A stretch of 64,000 bases of DNA from Helicobacter fennelliae (GCF_900451005.1 NZ_UGIB01000001.1:1860001-1924000), one strand, 5' to 3'; shown: positions 30,160 to 38,638, counted from the first letter of the stretch. The notes: generated by a model from the sequence alone, not told the origin. Program-made: numbers and translations.

Positions 30160-30897
30160 ATGTTAAAAATTCTTATTGCAAGCAATAATGAAGGCAAAAT
30201 CAAAGAAATTCGAGAGATTTTTAAAGAAATCGCGCAAATCCAAAGCCAAAAAGAAGCGGGCATTGATATAGAGCCAAAAGAAACTGGCAAAAGCTTTCAA
30301 GAAAATGCCCTCATCAAAGCTTACGCTGTATTTGAAAAACTACAAGATAAGGCACTCAAAAATGAGTGGCTAAAAGATTGTGATGAGATTTTGGTATTGG
30401 CTGATGATAGCGGAATCTGTGTGGATATACTTCATGGAGAGCCGGGCATAAAAAGTGCGCGCTATGCAAATACAAGTGATAATGATACAAATTCAAGTGA
30501 TGAGCAAAATCGCTTAAAACTCATAAGCGAACTACAAAAGCACAAAGTGCGAGAATCTAGCGCGAGATTTGTCGCTTGCGTGGCGATCATAGGCAAAATA
30601 ATAGGCAAAGTAAAAGTCGGGGCAAAAAGCCATGTAAAGAGCAATGCAAAAAGCCACGATAAAGATAAAAGTAGCGAAAGCAAAATGATTGAGTTTTGCG
30701 GGTTTGGAGAATGTGAGGGCAAAGTCATCACGCAGCAAAGGGGCGATAATGGGTTTGGCTATGATTGTATGTTTGTGCCAGATGGGTTTGACAAAACTCT
30801 AGCAGAGCTTGAGCCTCAAGTCAAAAACACAATCTCTCATCGCAAAAAAGCCCTAGAACAAGTAAGAGAATATATATCTGAGCATAAAAAGTCATAA
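30160..30897 (+). CDS. rdgB: dITP/XTP pyrophosphatase (RdgB/HAM1)
   Basis: Removes deaminated purine triphosphates such as dITP and XTP from the nucleotide pool. The family blocks SNNEGKIKEIREIF (N-terminus), DDSGICVDILHGEPGIKSARYA and a GDNGFGYDCMFVPDG end are intact. The start at 30160 has GGAG upstream and fits the family N-terminus; a longer frame to 30100 does not. A Lys/Ser-rich insert of about 25 residues (KVKVGAKSHVKSNAKSHDKD and on) interrupts the fold near residue 150, a surface loop not usual in the family. Confidence 0.93.
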   Translation: MLKILIASNNEGKIKEIREIFKEIAQIQSQKEAGIDIEPKETGKSFQENALIKAYAVFEKLQDKALKNEWLKDCDEILVLADDSGICVDILHGEPGIKSARYANTSDNDTNSSDEQNRLKLISELQKHKVRESSARFVACVAIIGKIIGKVKVGAKSHVKSNAKSHDKDKSSESKMIEFCGFGECEGKVITQQRGDNGFGYDCMFVPDGFDKTLAELEPQVKNTISHRKKALEQVREYISEHKKS

Positions 30898-30908
30898 AAG
30901 GAGCAAAA

Positions 30909-31301
30909 ATGATAAAAACAATATGGCAGCATTCTACATTGCGATATGCGCTTGTCGGAGCGATAAATACGCTTGTGTCGTGGTGTGTGATGTTTGGACT
31001 AATGTTTATTGGCGTGATGCCTGAGATTGCTAATTTTGCGGGCTGGGTTGTTGGGTTTTTGAACTCTTATATCTTGAATAAAAAATTCACCTTTCAATCA
31101 AAAAATTCACACACAAAAGATATGGTGCGATTTGGCGTGGCTATGGGGATCGCCTATGGTGTAAATCTACTTACACTTATCATCAGCCACAGAATGCTTG
31201 GAATCAATGAATACATTGCTCAAATCATCGCTGCTGTGTCTTATACGATCACAGGCTATATCGTGAGTAAATTCTGGGCTTTCAAACAAGATCCCAAGTA
31301 A
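30909..31301 (+). CDS. GtrA-family membrane protein
   Basis: A 130-residue protein with four transmembrane helices and the family blocks YALVGAINTLVSW (N-terminus) and FLNSYILNKKFTF near residue 50. GtrA proteins are thought to help flip lipid-linked sugars for surface polysaccharide. It follows rdgB by 11 bases with AAAGGAGC before the ATG. It adjoins a convergent glycosyltransferase cluster, which fits a role in glycan export. Confidence 0.88.
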   Translation: MIKTIWQHSTLRYALVGAINTLVSWCVMFGLMFIGVMPEIANFAGWVVGFLNSYILNKKFTFQSKNSHTKDMVRFGVAMGIAYGVNLLTLIISHRMLGINEYIAQIIAAVSYTITGYIVSKFWAFKQDPK

Positions 31302-31338
31302 GATTCTAAGTCGTTAGATTCATAAGAATCTTATGCCC

Positions 31339-32328
31339 TCACAGACGCAACTTCCCAAAGCTACATACAAATCCCAAAAGGCGCACGAGATTTTGCCATC
31401 TAAAGGCATACAGAAGCGAGAGTGCTGTCGCCTTCAAATAAGGCGCGATATCACAATTTTTCTCAAAGCCAAACTCTCGCAAAAATAGCATTGAGTGATA
31501 GACCTCACAAAGTGTGTATTGCCTACTTTCAATCATCAATGTCGAAGCGACTTTGCGCTGATAGGCTGAGATAAGCGCAGAATGCGCAGGATATAGAGTT
31601 TTTAGATTCTGTGTGATTTGCAAAAGATATGTGATTTGCTGCTGGATTCTATGGAAATTTGCAAGGCTTTTGTCTTTGGTGATAGAGCTTGGATTATCAC
31701 AATAAAAATATATACATTGCTTGCTGCCGACATAGCTTTGGGCGTGCAGACTTGCTACAAGCACCAAAAGCCCATCTTCTAGCATTAAAAGCCTCTGATT
31801 GATAAAGCTTAGATTCTCTAGTGCCTCGCGCAAAATCGATGTTTTGATGATTTTATCACAAAGACCCTGAGTATTATTTCCTGCGCTAAGAAAATAGCGC
31901 ATTTTATCATGGCTTAAAATGCCTTTATGCACGATTGGCTTAATGCGTTTGAAGCTTTTTGGCATATAGTCAATGCCAAATTGCGCCATATCGGTTTTGT
32001 GGTACGTGATGAGAACGTAAGCACTCTGGCATGCATCAAGCGCGAAATAATCATCAGGATCGGCAAACATACAAAACTCCGCTTTTGCTTGGAGTATGCC
32101 TGCTTTCCTTGCGCCAAAAGTGCCGAGATTTTTTGGATTTTGGATAATTTTTATTCTTTTGTCTTTGCTCGCGTAATCTTTGGCGATTTGTATAGAATCA
32201 TCACTTCCACAATCATCAATAATGAGAATCTCAATATCGCGTAATGTTTGATTAATGCACGACTCTAAACATCGCGCGATGTAAGATTCTACATTAAAAG
32301 TCGGAATGATGATGGAGATAAGAGGCAT
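31339..32328 (-). CDS. Family 2 glycosyltransferase
   Basis: GT-A fold transferase for surface carbohydrate. The opening ISIIIPTFNVESYIARCLES is followed by the DDCGSDDS nucleotide loop (about 39-46) and the metal-binding FADPDDYF (about 91-98). The C-terminal helices end APYLKA...RWQNLVRLLGF...GKLRL. The start overlaps the preceding ORF stop by one base (TAATG). Bases 32116-32322 are nearly identical to 35553-35759 in the GT2 gene upstream, showing recent duplication or gene conversion. It carries no poly-G tract of its own. Confidence 0.92.
   Translation of the reverse strand: MPLISIIIPTFNVESYIARCLESCINQTLRDIEILIIDDCGSDDSIQIAKDYASKDKRIKIIQNPKNLGTFGARKAGILQAKAEFCMFADPDDYFALDACQSAYVLITYHKTDMAQFGIDYMPKSFKRIKPIVHKGILSHDKMRYFLSAGNNTQGLCDKIIKTSILREALENLSFINQRLLMLEDGLLVLVASLHAQSYVGSKQCIYFYCDNPSSITKDKSLANFHRIQQQITYLLQITQNLKTLYPAHSALISAYQRKVASTLMIESRQYTLCEVYHSMLFLREFGFEKNCDIAPYLKATALSLLYAFRWQNLVRLLGFVCSFGKLRL
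32116..32322 (-). repeat. 207-bp near-identical repeat, copy in the GT2 at 31.3 kb
   Basis: Matches 35553-35759 at constant offset with four mismatches found by eye. It encodes the nucleotide-binding N-terminus of both GT2 proteins. The copies are direct repeats flanking the GT4-epimerase gene. Confidence 0.9.
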
Positions 32329-34838
32329 TAGGCTGCCTCTTTTAGCATAGGATTAGATATATAAGGATTTTGTGTTTGATTTTTTTGGTAAGTGTGATAG
32401 AGGAAAAGCTTAACTATGAGGTAATATTTTGCCCCCCCCCCCCCCGCAAAGATATGCTCTAAAATGATTTGTGTGATTTTTTCGCTTGCTTTACCATCTC
32501 CATAAGGATTTTGTGCGCTTGCCATTTTGTTATACGCTTCTTTGTTTTCAAGTAAAAATTTTGTTTGGGTGTAGATGTCATTTGCATTTGTGCCAATGAG
32601 TTTTAATGTGCCAGATTCTACGCCCTCTGTTCGCTCGGTTTTTTCTCGTAGCACAAGCACGGGCTTATTGAGGCTTGGTGCTTCTTCTTGTATGCCACCA
32701 CTATCAGTGAGGATCAAAGTGGCGTGGTTTAGGAGATTATGAAAAGTAAAAACATCAAGCGGAGGGATAACCTTAAGCCTTGTAGAATCTTTTAAGCATT
32801 CTTTGATTGTCGTTTGTATAAAAGGATTTGGGTGGATTGGATAGATGACCTTAATATTAGGGACAGAATCTAAAAGCATGGCTATGGCTTTAAAAATATT
32901 TTTAAGATTCTCGCCTAGATTCTCTCTTCTATGTGCTGTAAGCACGATAAGCTTATCATTTCCTACCCATTCAAGCAAAGGAGAAGAAAAATCTTTTGAG
33001 ATCATCGTATGAAGTGCATCTATGGCGGTATTACCCACGACAAAAATAGAATCTGGATTTTTATTTTCTTTTATGAGATTTGCTTTGGCTTGCGCGGTAG
33101 GAGCAAAATGTAGTGCTACGCTTAAGGCTATGGCTTGGCGATTGTATTCTTCGGGGAATGGAGCTTGGAGATTATAAGTGCGTAACCCCGCCTCAACATG
33201 CGTAAGCGGAATATGATGATAAAAACAGCTAAGAGATGTGGCAAATGCTGATTGGGTATCACCATGGACGCATACCATATTTGGACGCAAAATCTCTAAA
33301 TATGGCTTTAGGGCAGTAAGAATTGCGATATTGATATATTCAAGGCTCTGGGCTGGCTTTGCGATGTTTAGATTTATGTCGGCTTTGAGACCAAAACGCT
33401 CCAAAATTGGTAATGGCATATCTTTATGCTGTCCGCTCAATACGATGAGCGTGTAGATATTTGTGTGTTTTTTGAGCTCTTTTGCAAGCGGAGACATTTT
33501 TATGGCTTCTGGTCGCGTGCCAAAGATAAGCATGATAAGCGGTTTGCGTTTGATTTTTGGGCAAAGATTTACATAAAGTTGAGTAAGTTTATCGCCCATA
33601 ATTTCCCAACCATAACGTTCCATATAAAGTTGCAATCGCTTTTGTTGTTTTTGTTTAGAATCGCCCTCATAGGCTTTATATATGGCTTGAGAGAGATTAC
33701 TTTGAGAAAATTCAATCACTTCCCCTATATTGTTAGATTCTACAATTTCGCTCATGCCTGTGTTTTTTATCATAATCACTGGCTTTTGAAGCATAAGAGA
33801 TTCATAAAATTTATTTGGTGCGGCAAAAAAGTGGTTTCTATTTTCTGGCGCATACAATGCCGTCATCACATCACATTGAGCTTCAAGCTCTAAGGTTTGC
33901 TCGTATGGAATCTTTCCATAAAAATAAATATTTGGATATTTTGAAGCAAAAGATTGCACTAGCGATTCTAAGATTCCATAACCACCGATATGAAGCTCTA
34001 GATTTGTATCATTTGCTACGATTTCTAGCAAATCCTCCAAATACCGCTCTTTTGCAAGCACACCAACATAAGCAATCTTGATAATTTTTGAATGCTTTAA
34101 AAGACTTCTGGATTCTGCATTTTGCAAGGTAAAATCGTAGTGTGGCTTAAAAAAATATGGAGCATTGTGGATAACTTCAAGAGTTTTTGGCTTGGCTGGG
34201 GCGATTTGGTGAATGCGCTCATCTGAGCAAATAATACACGCATCACTCTTTTCTATCATGAGCGTATCAAGCTTTTTGATAAAGGGCTTTAGCAATCGTG
34301 GGACATTATATGAATCCACATAATAATCAAAAATATCATAAATAAGCGTTTTGTTAAAGCATTTAGCAATCAAAAACGCAGGCAAAATCGTATCAAAATC
34401 GCAAGCATGGATACAATCAATCTGCTTTCTGTGTCTTAGCAAAAAACACAATGATTGTATTTGGAATCTCAAAAGCGGAAAGAGATTTTTAAGTCCTACG
34501 CTGTATTGAGCCTTAATCCCCAATCTATAAATAGTAACAGCATGACTTTTTATGCGTGTGATTTGGGTTGTATTATGGGTATTGTCTCTATCCCAAGCCA
34601 AAATTGAAATCTTTGTATGCAACGAGCTAAGAGAAGCGACTTCTTTTTGCACTCGTATGTCAGGATTACATGGATTAGAGCGGATAAAAAGAATACGCAA
34701 TGGTGTAAGATTTTTTAGATTCTCATTCTCCCAAATGTGATGAGATAGGCTAGAATCCTCACATAAGTTTGCCATTTGCGATGATATTTTAAAGAATCTA
34801 GACAAGCGCGTAAATACGAAGGAGCATATTTTAAGCAT
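32328..34838 (-). CDS. GT4 glycosyltransferase fused to UDP-GlcNAc 2-epimerase (WecB)
   Basis: A single frame with two enzymes. Residues from about 47 (LRILFIRSNPCNPDIRVQKE) to 425 form a GT4 transferase. From about 434 (MLIFGTRPEAIKMSPL) a complete non-hydrolysing UDP-GlcNAc 2-epimerase follows, with HVEAGLRTYN, LTAHRRENLG and TDSGGIQEEAP motifs, giving UDP-ManNAc. A G14 tract (32445-32432) follows the epimerase end; in this register the frame adds 30 or so residues and stops on the next gene's ATG. The first 45 residues overlap the alternative-frame tail of the upstream GT2, so the true start may be later, for example TTG 34700. Confidence 0.85.
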   Translation of the reverse strand: MLKICSFVFTRLSRFFKISSQMANLCEDSSLSHHIWENENLKNLTPLRILFIRSNPCNPDIRVQKEVASLSSLHTKISILAWDRDNTHNTTQITRIKSHAVTIYRLGIKAQYSVGLKNLFPLLRFQIQSLCFLLRHRKQIDCIHACDFDTILPAFLIAKCFNKTLIYDIFDYYVDSYNVPRLLKPFIKKLDTLMIEKSDACIICSDERIHQIAPAKPKTLEVIHNAPYFFKPHYDFTLQNAESRSLLKHSKIIKIAYVGVLAKERYLEDLLEIVANDTNLELHIGGYGILESLVQSFASKYPNIYFYGKIPYEQTLELEAQCDVMTALYAPENRNHFFAAPNKFYESLMLQKPVIMIKNTGMSEIVESNNIGEVIEFSQSNLSQAIYKAYEGDSKQKQQKRLQLYMERYGWEIMGDKLTQLYVNLCPKIKRKPLIMLIFGTRPEAIKMSPLAKELKKHTNIYTLIVLSGQHKDMPLPILERFGLKADINLNIAKPAQSLEYINIAILTALKPYLEILRPNMVCVHGDTQSAFATSLSCFYHHIPLTHVEAGLRTYNLQAPFPEEYNRQAIALSVALHFAPTAQAKANLIKENKNPDSIFVVGNTAIDALHTMISKDFSSPLLEWVGNDKLIVLTAHRRENLGENLKNIFKAIAMLLDSVPNIKVIYPIHPNPFIQTTIKECLKDSTRLKVIPPLDVFTFHNLLNHATLILTDSGGIQEEAPSLNKPVLVLREKTERTEGVESGTLKLIGTNANDIYTQTKFLLENKEAYNKMASAQNPYGDGKASEKITQIILEHIFAGGGGAKYYLIVKLFLYHTYQKNQTQNPYISNPMLKEAA
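32432..32445 (-). repeat. Poly-G tract (14 G) at the end of the GT4-epimerase gene
   Basis: Fourteen C on the plus strand. With 14 the frame runs on to 32328 and abuts the next GT2 start. With 13 or 15 it stops within a dozen codons. It may set translational coupling to the next gene. Confidence 0.85.
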
Positions 34839-35771
34839 CTAAATTTGCCCCCCCCCCCCGACACTATCGGCATTATAAGCATTCATATCATCATAGCGAT
34901 ATTCCAAAGCACATACACTTTTAAGAATATTGATTGTTTGCGTTTGGGCGGGTTTGAAATACGCATTAGAGCGTACTTGTGACACAGAATCTAACCTTTG
35001 CAATTCAGCAATAATATGCTTTATATCACTTACTTTTTTATCTCGAGTGATCGGATCAGTTTTGCGCGTGATAGAAGAGGCAGAATGACAATACACATAC
35101 AGCTTATCTTTTATGCCTATACTACTTTTTGCTAAGGCACAAATATAAAAACAATGCAACACATCTTCTGCCATTTTTAAGTGCGTATCTTCGCCCATAT
35201 GTGCCACGATAATTTCTCGTGCGCTTTTAATGCGCGAAGCTTTATAAAGCTTCGCGCATATGTGCCACGGCGGGGTGGCACAATGGGCGAAAACTCTATG
35301 CAACACTTCATCTCCGCGCAAAGTTTGAGTAATCACAGGAGGGCTTACGCGTATAAATGTAGATGGATAAAAACGCATACCAAAATGAACAATATCTACA
35401 TCATTTTCACGATCATTGTTTGTATTATTTTGACGATATGCTAATACTTGTTGATAAGATTTCTCACAAGCTCTTAAATCCAAATAATCATCAGCATCTA
35501 AAAACAATACATATTCTCCATTTGCATACCTAATCCCTTCCATACGCGTCCAAAAAGTGCCGAGATTTTTTGGATTCTGGATAATTTTTATTCTTTTGTC
35601 TTTGCTCGCGTAATTTTTGGCGATTTGTATAGAATCATCACTTCCACAATCATCAATAATGAGAATCTCAATATCGCGTAATGTTTGATTAATGCACGAC
35701 TCTAAACATCGCGCGATGTAAGATTCTGCATTGAAAGTCGGAATGATGATGGAGATAAGCGGTGCGTGCAT
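34839..35771 (-). CDS. Family 2 glycosyltransferase, C-terminal tail switched by poly-G
   Basis: GT-A enzyme with ISIIIPTFNAESYIARCLES, DDCGSDDS and FLDADDYLD (metal site, about 93-101). As read, 12 G (34859-34848) cause a stop after VGGGGQI at 310 residues. In the register given by 11 or 14 G the frame continues to 34715 and adds APSYLRACLDS...RKWQTYVRILAY...GRMRI. This matches the tail of the GT2 at 31.3 kb (APYLKA...RWQNLVRLLGF...GKLRL). The full-length enzyme is therefore the alternative register, and this copy is truncated. AAGGAT precedes the ATG. Confidence 0.9.
   Translation of the reverse strand: MHAPLISIIIPTFNAESYIARCLESCINQTLRDIEILIIDDCGSDDSIQIAKNYASKDKRIKIIQNPKNLGTFWTRMEGIRYANGEYVLFLDADDYLDLRACEKSYQQVLAYRQNNTNNDRENDVDIVHFGMRFYPSTFIRVSPPVITQTLRGDEVLHRVFAHCATPPWHICAKLYKASRIKSAREIIVAHMGEDTHLKMAEDVLHCFYICALAKSSIGIKDKLYVYCHSASSITRKTDPITRDKKVSDIKHIIAELQRLDSVSQVRSNAYFKPAQTQTINILKSVCALEYRYDDMNAYNADSVGGGGQI
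34848..34859 (-). repeat. Poly-G tract (12 G) in the GT2 gene
   Basis: Twelve C on the plus strand. Losing one G or gaining two restores a conserved tail of about 37 residues. The present stop (34841-34839) is directly followed by the ATG of the next ORF. Confidence 0.9.
35553..35759 (-). repeat. 207-bp near-identical repeat, copy in the GT2 at 34.8 kb
   Basis: Partner of 32116-32322 in direct orientation; see that entry for the comparison. Crossing over between the copies would remove the GT4-epimerase gene and fuse the two GT2 genes. Confidence 0.9.
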
Positions 35772-35846
35772 AAATCCTTAGCCTTGTATTTATTGAGTTG
35801 ATTTATTGTGAAAGTTAGATTCTACTTTTTAAATACTTTAAAAACA

Positions 35847-36308
35847 CTAAATTGCGTTTGATTTGGCTTTGTATCGACTCTGAATCGCTAAGGATAATTT
35901 TTTTGGCAAAATCCGCTTGATAGTGTATTTTATAAACATTATGCAGTATTTAATCCCAAATGAAATGAAGTAAAATCGATTATATTTTTGCCCGATTGCA
36001 AGCTCTTCTTTGAAAAATCTCCAACTTGGTGTAGATGAGATCCCATAAGCATTATAAATGCTTATCACAAGCCCACAATCCCAGAATCTCGCGCCATCAT
36101 TATAAATCTTGGTGAAAAAGTCATTATCCGCGCAGATACGAAAGCGCGTATCAAATTTGTGCTTTTTGAGTAGCTCTGTGCGCACAAATACGCTTTGATG
36201 ACAAAAAGGCATACGATATTTTGGGTTGGTTTTTGTATCTGGAATCTTAAAATGCGTCTCATCAAGCCAAAATATCGTATTTCCATAAATTGCAGCAATA
36301 TTTTGCAT
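35847..36308 (-). pseudogene. Remnant of a family 2 glycosyltransferase (C-terminal half)
   Basis: The 153 residues align by eye with the C-terminal half of the GT2 at 37.3 kb (IYGNTIF / IYGDSF, FCHQSVFVRTELLKKHKFDTRFRICADNDFF / FIHQSAFIDSALMKHHKYDTSFKIAGDTDFF). The GT-A nucleotide-binding half is missing; only 59 bases separate it from the methyltransferase stop upstream. The break lies where the complete paralogue has its poly-G tract, and a run of five G (36318-36314) sits there. It is probably a deletion remnant, although the G5 could serve as a ribosome site for a short product. Confidence 0.75.
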
Positions 36309-36367
36309 ATTTACCCCCTAAAAATCTAAAAATGCAAGTATAGCACAACTTCATCTATCGCTTCTCA

Positions 36368-37287
36368 TCACTTGCGCTTAATCCAAATGCTTCCACCTGT
36401 ATTTTTGAGACTCAATGGCAATGCTTTTTGCATTTCTTTAGGATATAAAAAATGCAAACAGGTATTAAAAAACACAATTTCAAATGCAGTATTAAACTCT
36501 AAAAATGCTCGCAACATATAAGCTTCATTCCATGATCTTTTTTCTTTTAACCATTCTGCAGGATAGCTAAATGGATAGAAAATATCATGAAAATGTATAT
36601 GAACTCCACTTTTAAGGCGAGGTAAAATTTCAAAAAATATCTTATTGACATCAGAATTGATTTTGCTAACATGTGTAGAATCTACAAATACAATATCATT
36701 AGATTCTAGATTTTCAAACAAACCAAGATCAATTTCTTGCAGACGTTTTTCATAAAGATCAATGCGAGTCAAATCATCAGCATAAAGTAAAGATCGAAGA
36801 AGTTTAGGATATGGCTCTATATGTGTGATTGCAATGAGGTTAGATTTGCCCCCCCCCCCCCGCCAAAGAACAAATCATTTACATCATGCATCAAACAAGA
36901 GCTAAATCCACTTCCAATTTCAATAATTCGTTTTGGACGAAGATAGCGAATCATAGAATACAAACATATCCCATCACTATGACAATATGATTGGTTATTG
37001 AAGTAATAGCGCAAGTCTGATTGCTTTTCTTCACTAAATGGAAGTTCTTTGTAAAAACGCTCAAATATTTGCAGCATTTCAAGTTGCGTATGAAGATTAA
37101 GATTAATACCAAGCAAATCGTTTGGATTTGTTTTAAGATTTGCGATGCCCTCATTAATCTCAAAATCATTAGCTATAGGCGAATAAAAATGCCCACTTGG
37201 CACAAAATCAATCTGCCCTGCAATTTGTTGAAATTTACGATACAAAGGACGTAGCTTATCTTTTATGTGTGTTTTTATTGTTTTCAT
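36368..37287 (-). CDS. Class I SAM methyltransferase, phase OFF at a G13 tract
   Basis: The N-terminal half (37287 to the tract) contains the SAM-binding RIIEIGSGFSS. The C-terminal half (tract to 36368) contains FVDSTHVSK, HIHFHDIFYPF and a family-like end. The halves are in different frames, joined at 13 G (36861-36849). With 14 or 11 G they form one protein of about 306 residues. As read, translation stops after GGGGGANLTSLQSHI. The start at 37287 has AAAGGAGC just upstream. Its position among glycosyltransferases suggests sugar or glycan methylation, which is inference. Confidence 0.82.
36849..36861 (-). repeat. Poly-G tract (13 G) in the methyltransferase gene
   Basis: Thirteen C on the plus strand. 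The open register needs 3n+2 G (11 or 14); 13 is off. Confidence 0.9.
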
Positions 37288-37297
37288 TGTAGCTCCT

Positions 37298-38284
37298 TTA
37301 GGTAGTTTTTGCGCCAAAAATCACTCGCGCGCGATTGCGGAATGACTTGGGAATAGCATTGCGGATACACACACGAGGAATGACCCAAAAAATATATTTC
37401 AACGCATAAAAAAACGGAAAAAATTTATTGTATTTGTAGCCGATTTTGCAATCCTCTTTAAACATGAGAAATGAAAGATTTGAAGAGATTCCCTCGACAT
37501 TAAAGCTCGCTATGATGATCTCAAAATGCTTAAATATCGCGCCATTATTGTAAGCTTTGGCAAAAAAATCCGTATCTCCGGCGATTTTAAAGCTTGTGTC
37601 GTATTTGTGATGCTTCATCAAAGCAGAATCTATAAAAGCACTTTGATGTATAAAATGATGTCGGTATTTGTGTGATGTCGTCGTGGAGCGCAGAATCTTG
37701 AAATGCTTAGGGCTATAAACAATAAAACTATCGCCATAAATAATACTAGCTGCCCCCCCCCCACTAATATAAGCATTATAAGCACTAAAAAGCTGTGATA
37801 TAGAATCATTTGCATAGAATCTATCGCCACTATTCATAAAGTTGCACCACTCCCCGCTTGCAAGATCTATACCCTTATTCATAGCATCATAGATTCCGCT
37901 ATCTTTTTGGCTCAAAAACTTAAAGGTGATTGTTTTTTGGGGCTCTTGCGTGTGAGATGCTTTAGCGATGGAGGGTGCTTGCGAAGAAGTTTGCAAAGAA
38001 AATGTTTGTTGATGAAGTATTTGTTGATGGGTTTGCTGATGAGGCGTTTGCGTATAGAGTGCCTCGATATAGAGCCTAGAATCTGTCTGCTCTTTTTTCT
38101 TTATGGTAGCGCATGAGGAGATTTTGGATTCTATAAGCTCTTTTGTGCCATCGCTACTTGCGCCATCGATGAGTATGTATTCTATGCTTGGATAGTCTTG
38201 AGAAATCACAGAATCCATTGTCTGCGCGATATTTGTGATGTCATTATATACGATAGTAACGATAGACACAAGCGGAAAGTGCAT
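37298..38284 (-). CDS. Family 2 glycosyltransferase, phase-variable (ON here)
   Basis: A WfgS/WfeV-like GT2. It opens VSIVTIVYNDITNIAQTMDS and has LIDGASSDGT (about 37-46) and the DAMNKGIDLASGEW acceptor block (about 133-146), with NSGD for metal binding. Between about 75 and 115 there is a Gln/Ser/Thr/His-rich insert (TPHQQTHQQILHQQ and on). Ten G (37762-37753) encode SGGGA near residue 175, in frame here, so a one-base slip would cut off the C-terminal half. It lies 10 bases upstream of the methyltransferase and probably shares its transcript. Confidence 0.9.
   Translation of the reverse strand: MHFPLVSIVTIVYNDITNIAQTMDSVISQDYPSIEYILIDGASSDGTKELIESKISSCATIKKKEQTDSRLYIEALYTQTPHQQTHQQILHQQTFSLQTSSQAPSIAKASHTQEPQKTITFKFLSQKDSGIYDAMNKGIDLASGEWCNFMNSGDRFYANDSISQLFSAYNAYISGGGAASIIYGDSFIVYSPKHFKILRSTTTSHKYRHHFIHQSAFIDSALMKHHKYDTSFKIAGDTDFFAKAYNNGAIFKHFEIIIASFNVEGISSNLSFLMFKEDCKIGYKYNKFFPFFYALKYIFWVIPRVCIRNAIPKSFRNRARVIFGAKTT
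37753..37762 (-). repeat. Poly-G tract (10 G) in the GT2 gene
   Basis: Ten C on the plus strand, in the middle of the coding frame. The present length keeps the gene open. Confidence 0.9.
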
Positions 38285-38638
38285 AGATTTTTTGCCTTTT
38301 TGGTTGATTATTTAGATATTTGTAGGCGTGGATTTTACTTACTTGGTGCTTTAAAAGAGCTAAATTATGGCTGAAAAAGCAGAATCTAGAATTAAACCCA
38401 ACCCATCGTCATTGCGAGGACGACAGGACGAAGCAAAAGAGAATCTAAATTGTTTTTATTGTCATTCTGAAGGGGTGAAAGCGACTGAAGAATCTAGAAA
38501 TTTAAACGATGCAAGTATAGATTCTTCGCTCGTTACACTCACTCAAGTAATGACGAAGTAGAGTGTCATTCTGAACCTTTAGACAAAAAATCCAGAGAGT
38601 GCAAACCAGAATCTACTTTGAGATTCTAGATTCCACAA
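38285..38638. repeat. Gene-free region with REP-like fragments
   Basis: Contains GTCATTGCGAGGACGACAGG...GAAGCAA (38408-38435), then two GTCATTCTGAA units (38461 and 38564) with AAGAATCT. These belong to a class of short palindromic intergenic repeats found in many bacteria. The 64-residue frame on the plus strand here is made of the repeat and is not counted as a gene. Confidence 0.7.

Noticed and set aside
32328-34838. A sequencing error joining a GT4 gene to an epimerase gene
   Set aside because: No homopolymer or stop lies near the junction (about residue 430) and the linker reads naturally, so a true fusion is more likely, though reads should confirm it.
38367-38561. 64-residue plus-strand ORF between the GT2 and thyX genes
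   Set aside because: It consists of REP-like repeat sequence (GCGAGGACGACAGGACGAAG and so on) and has no ribosome site or protein-like pattern.
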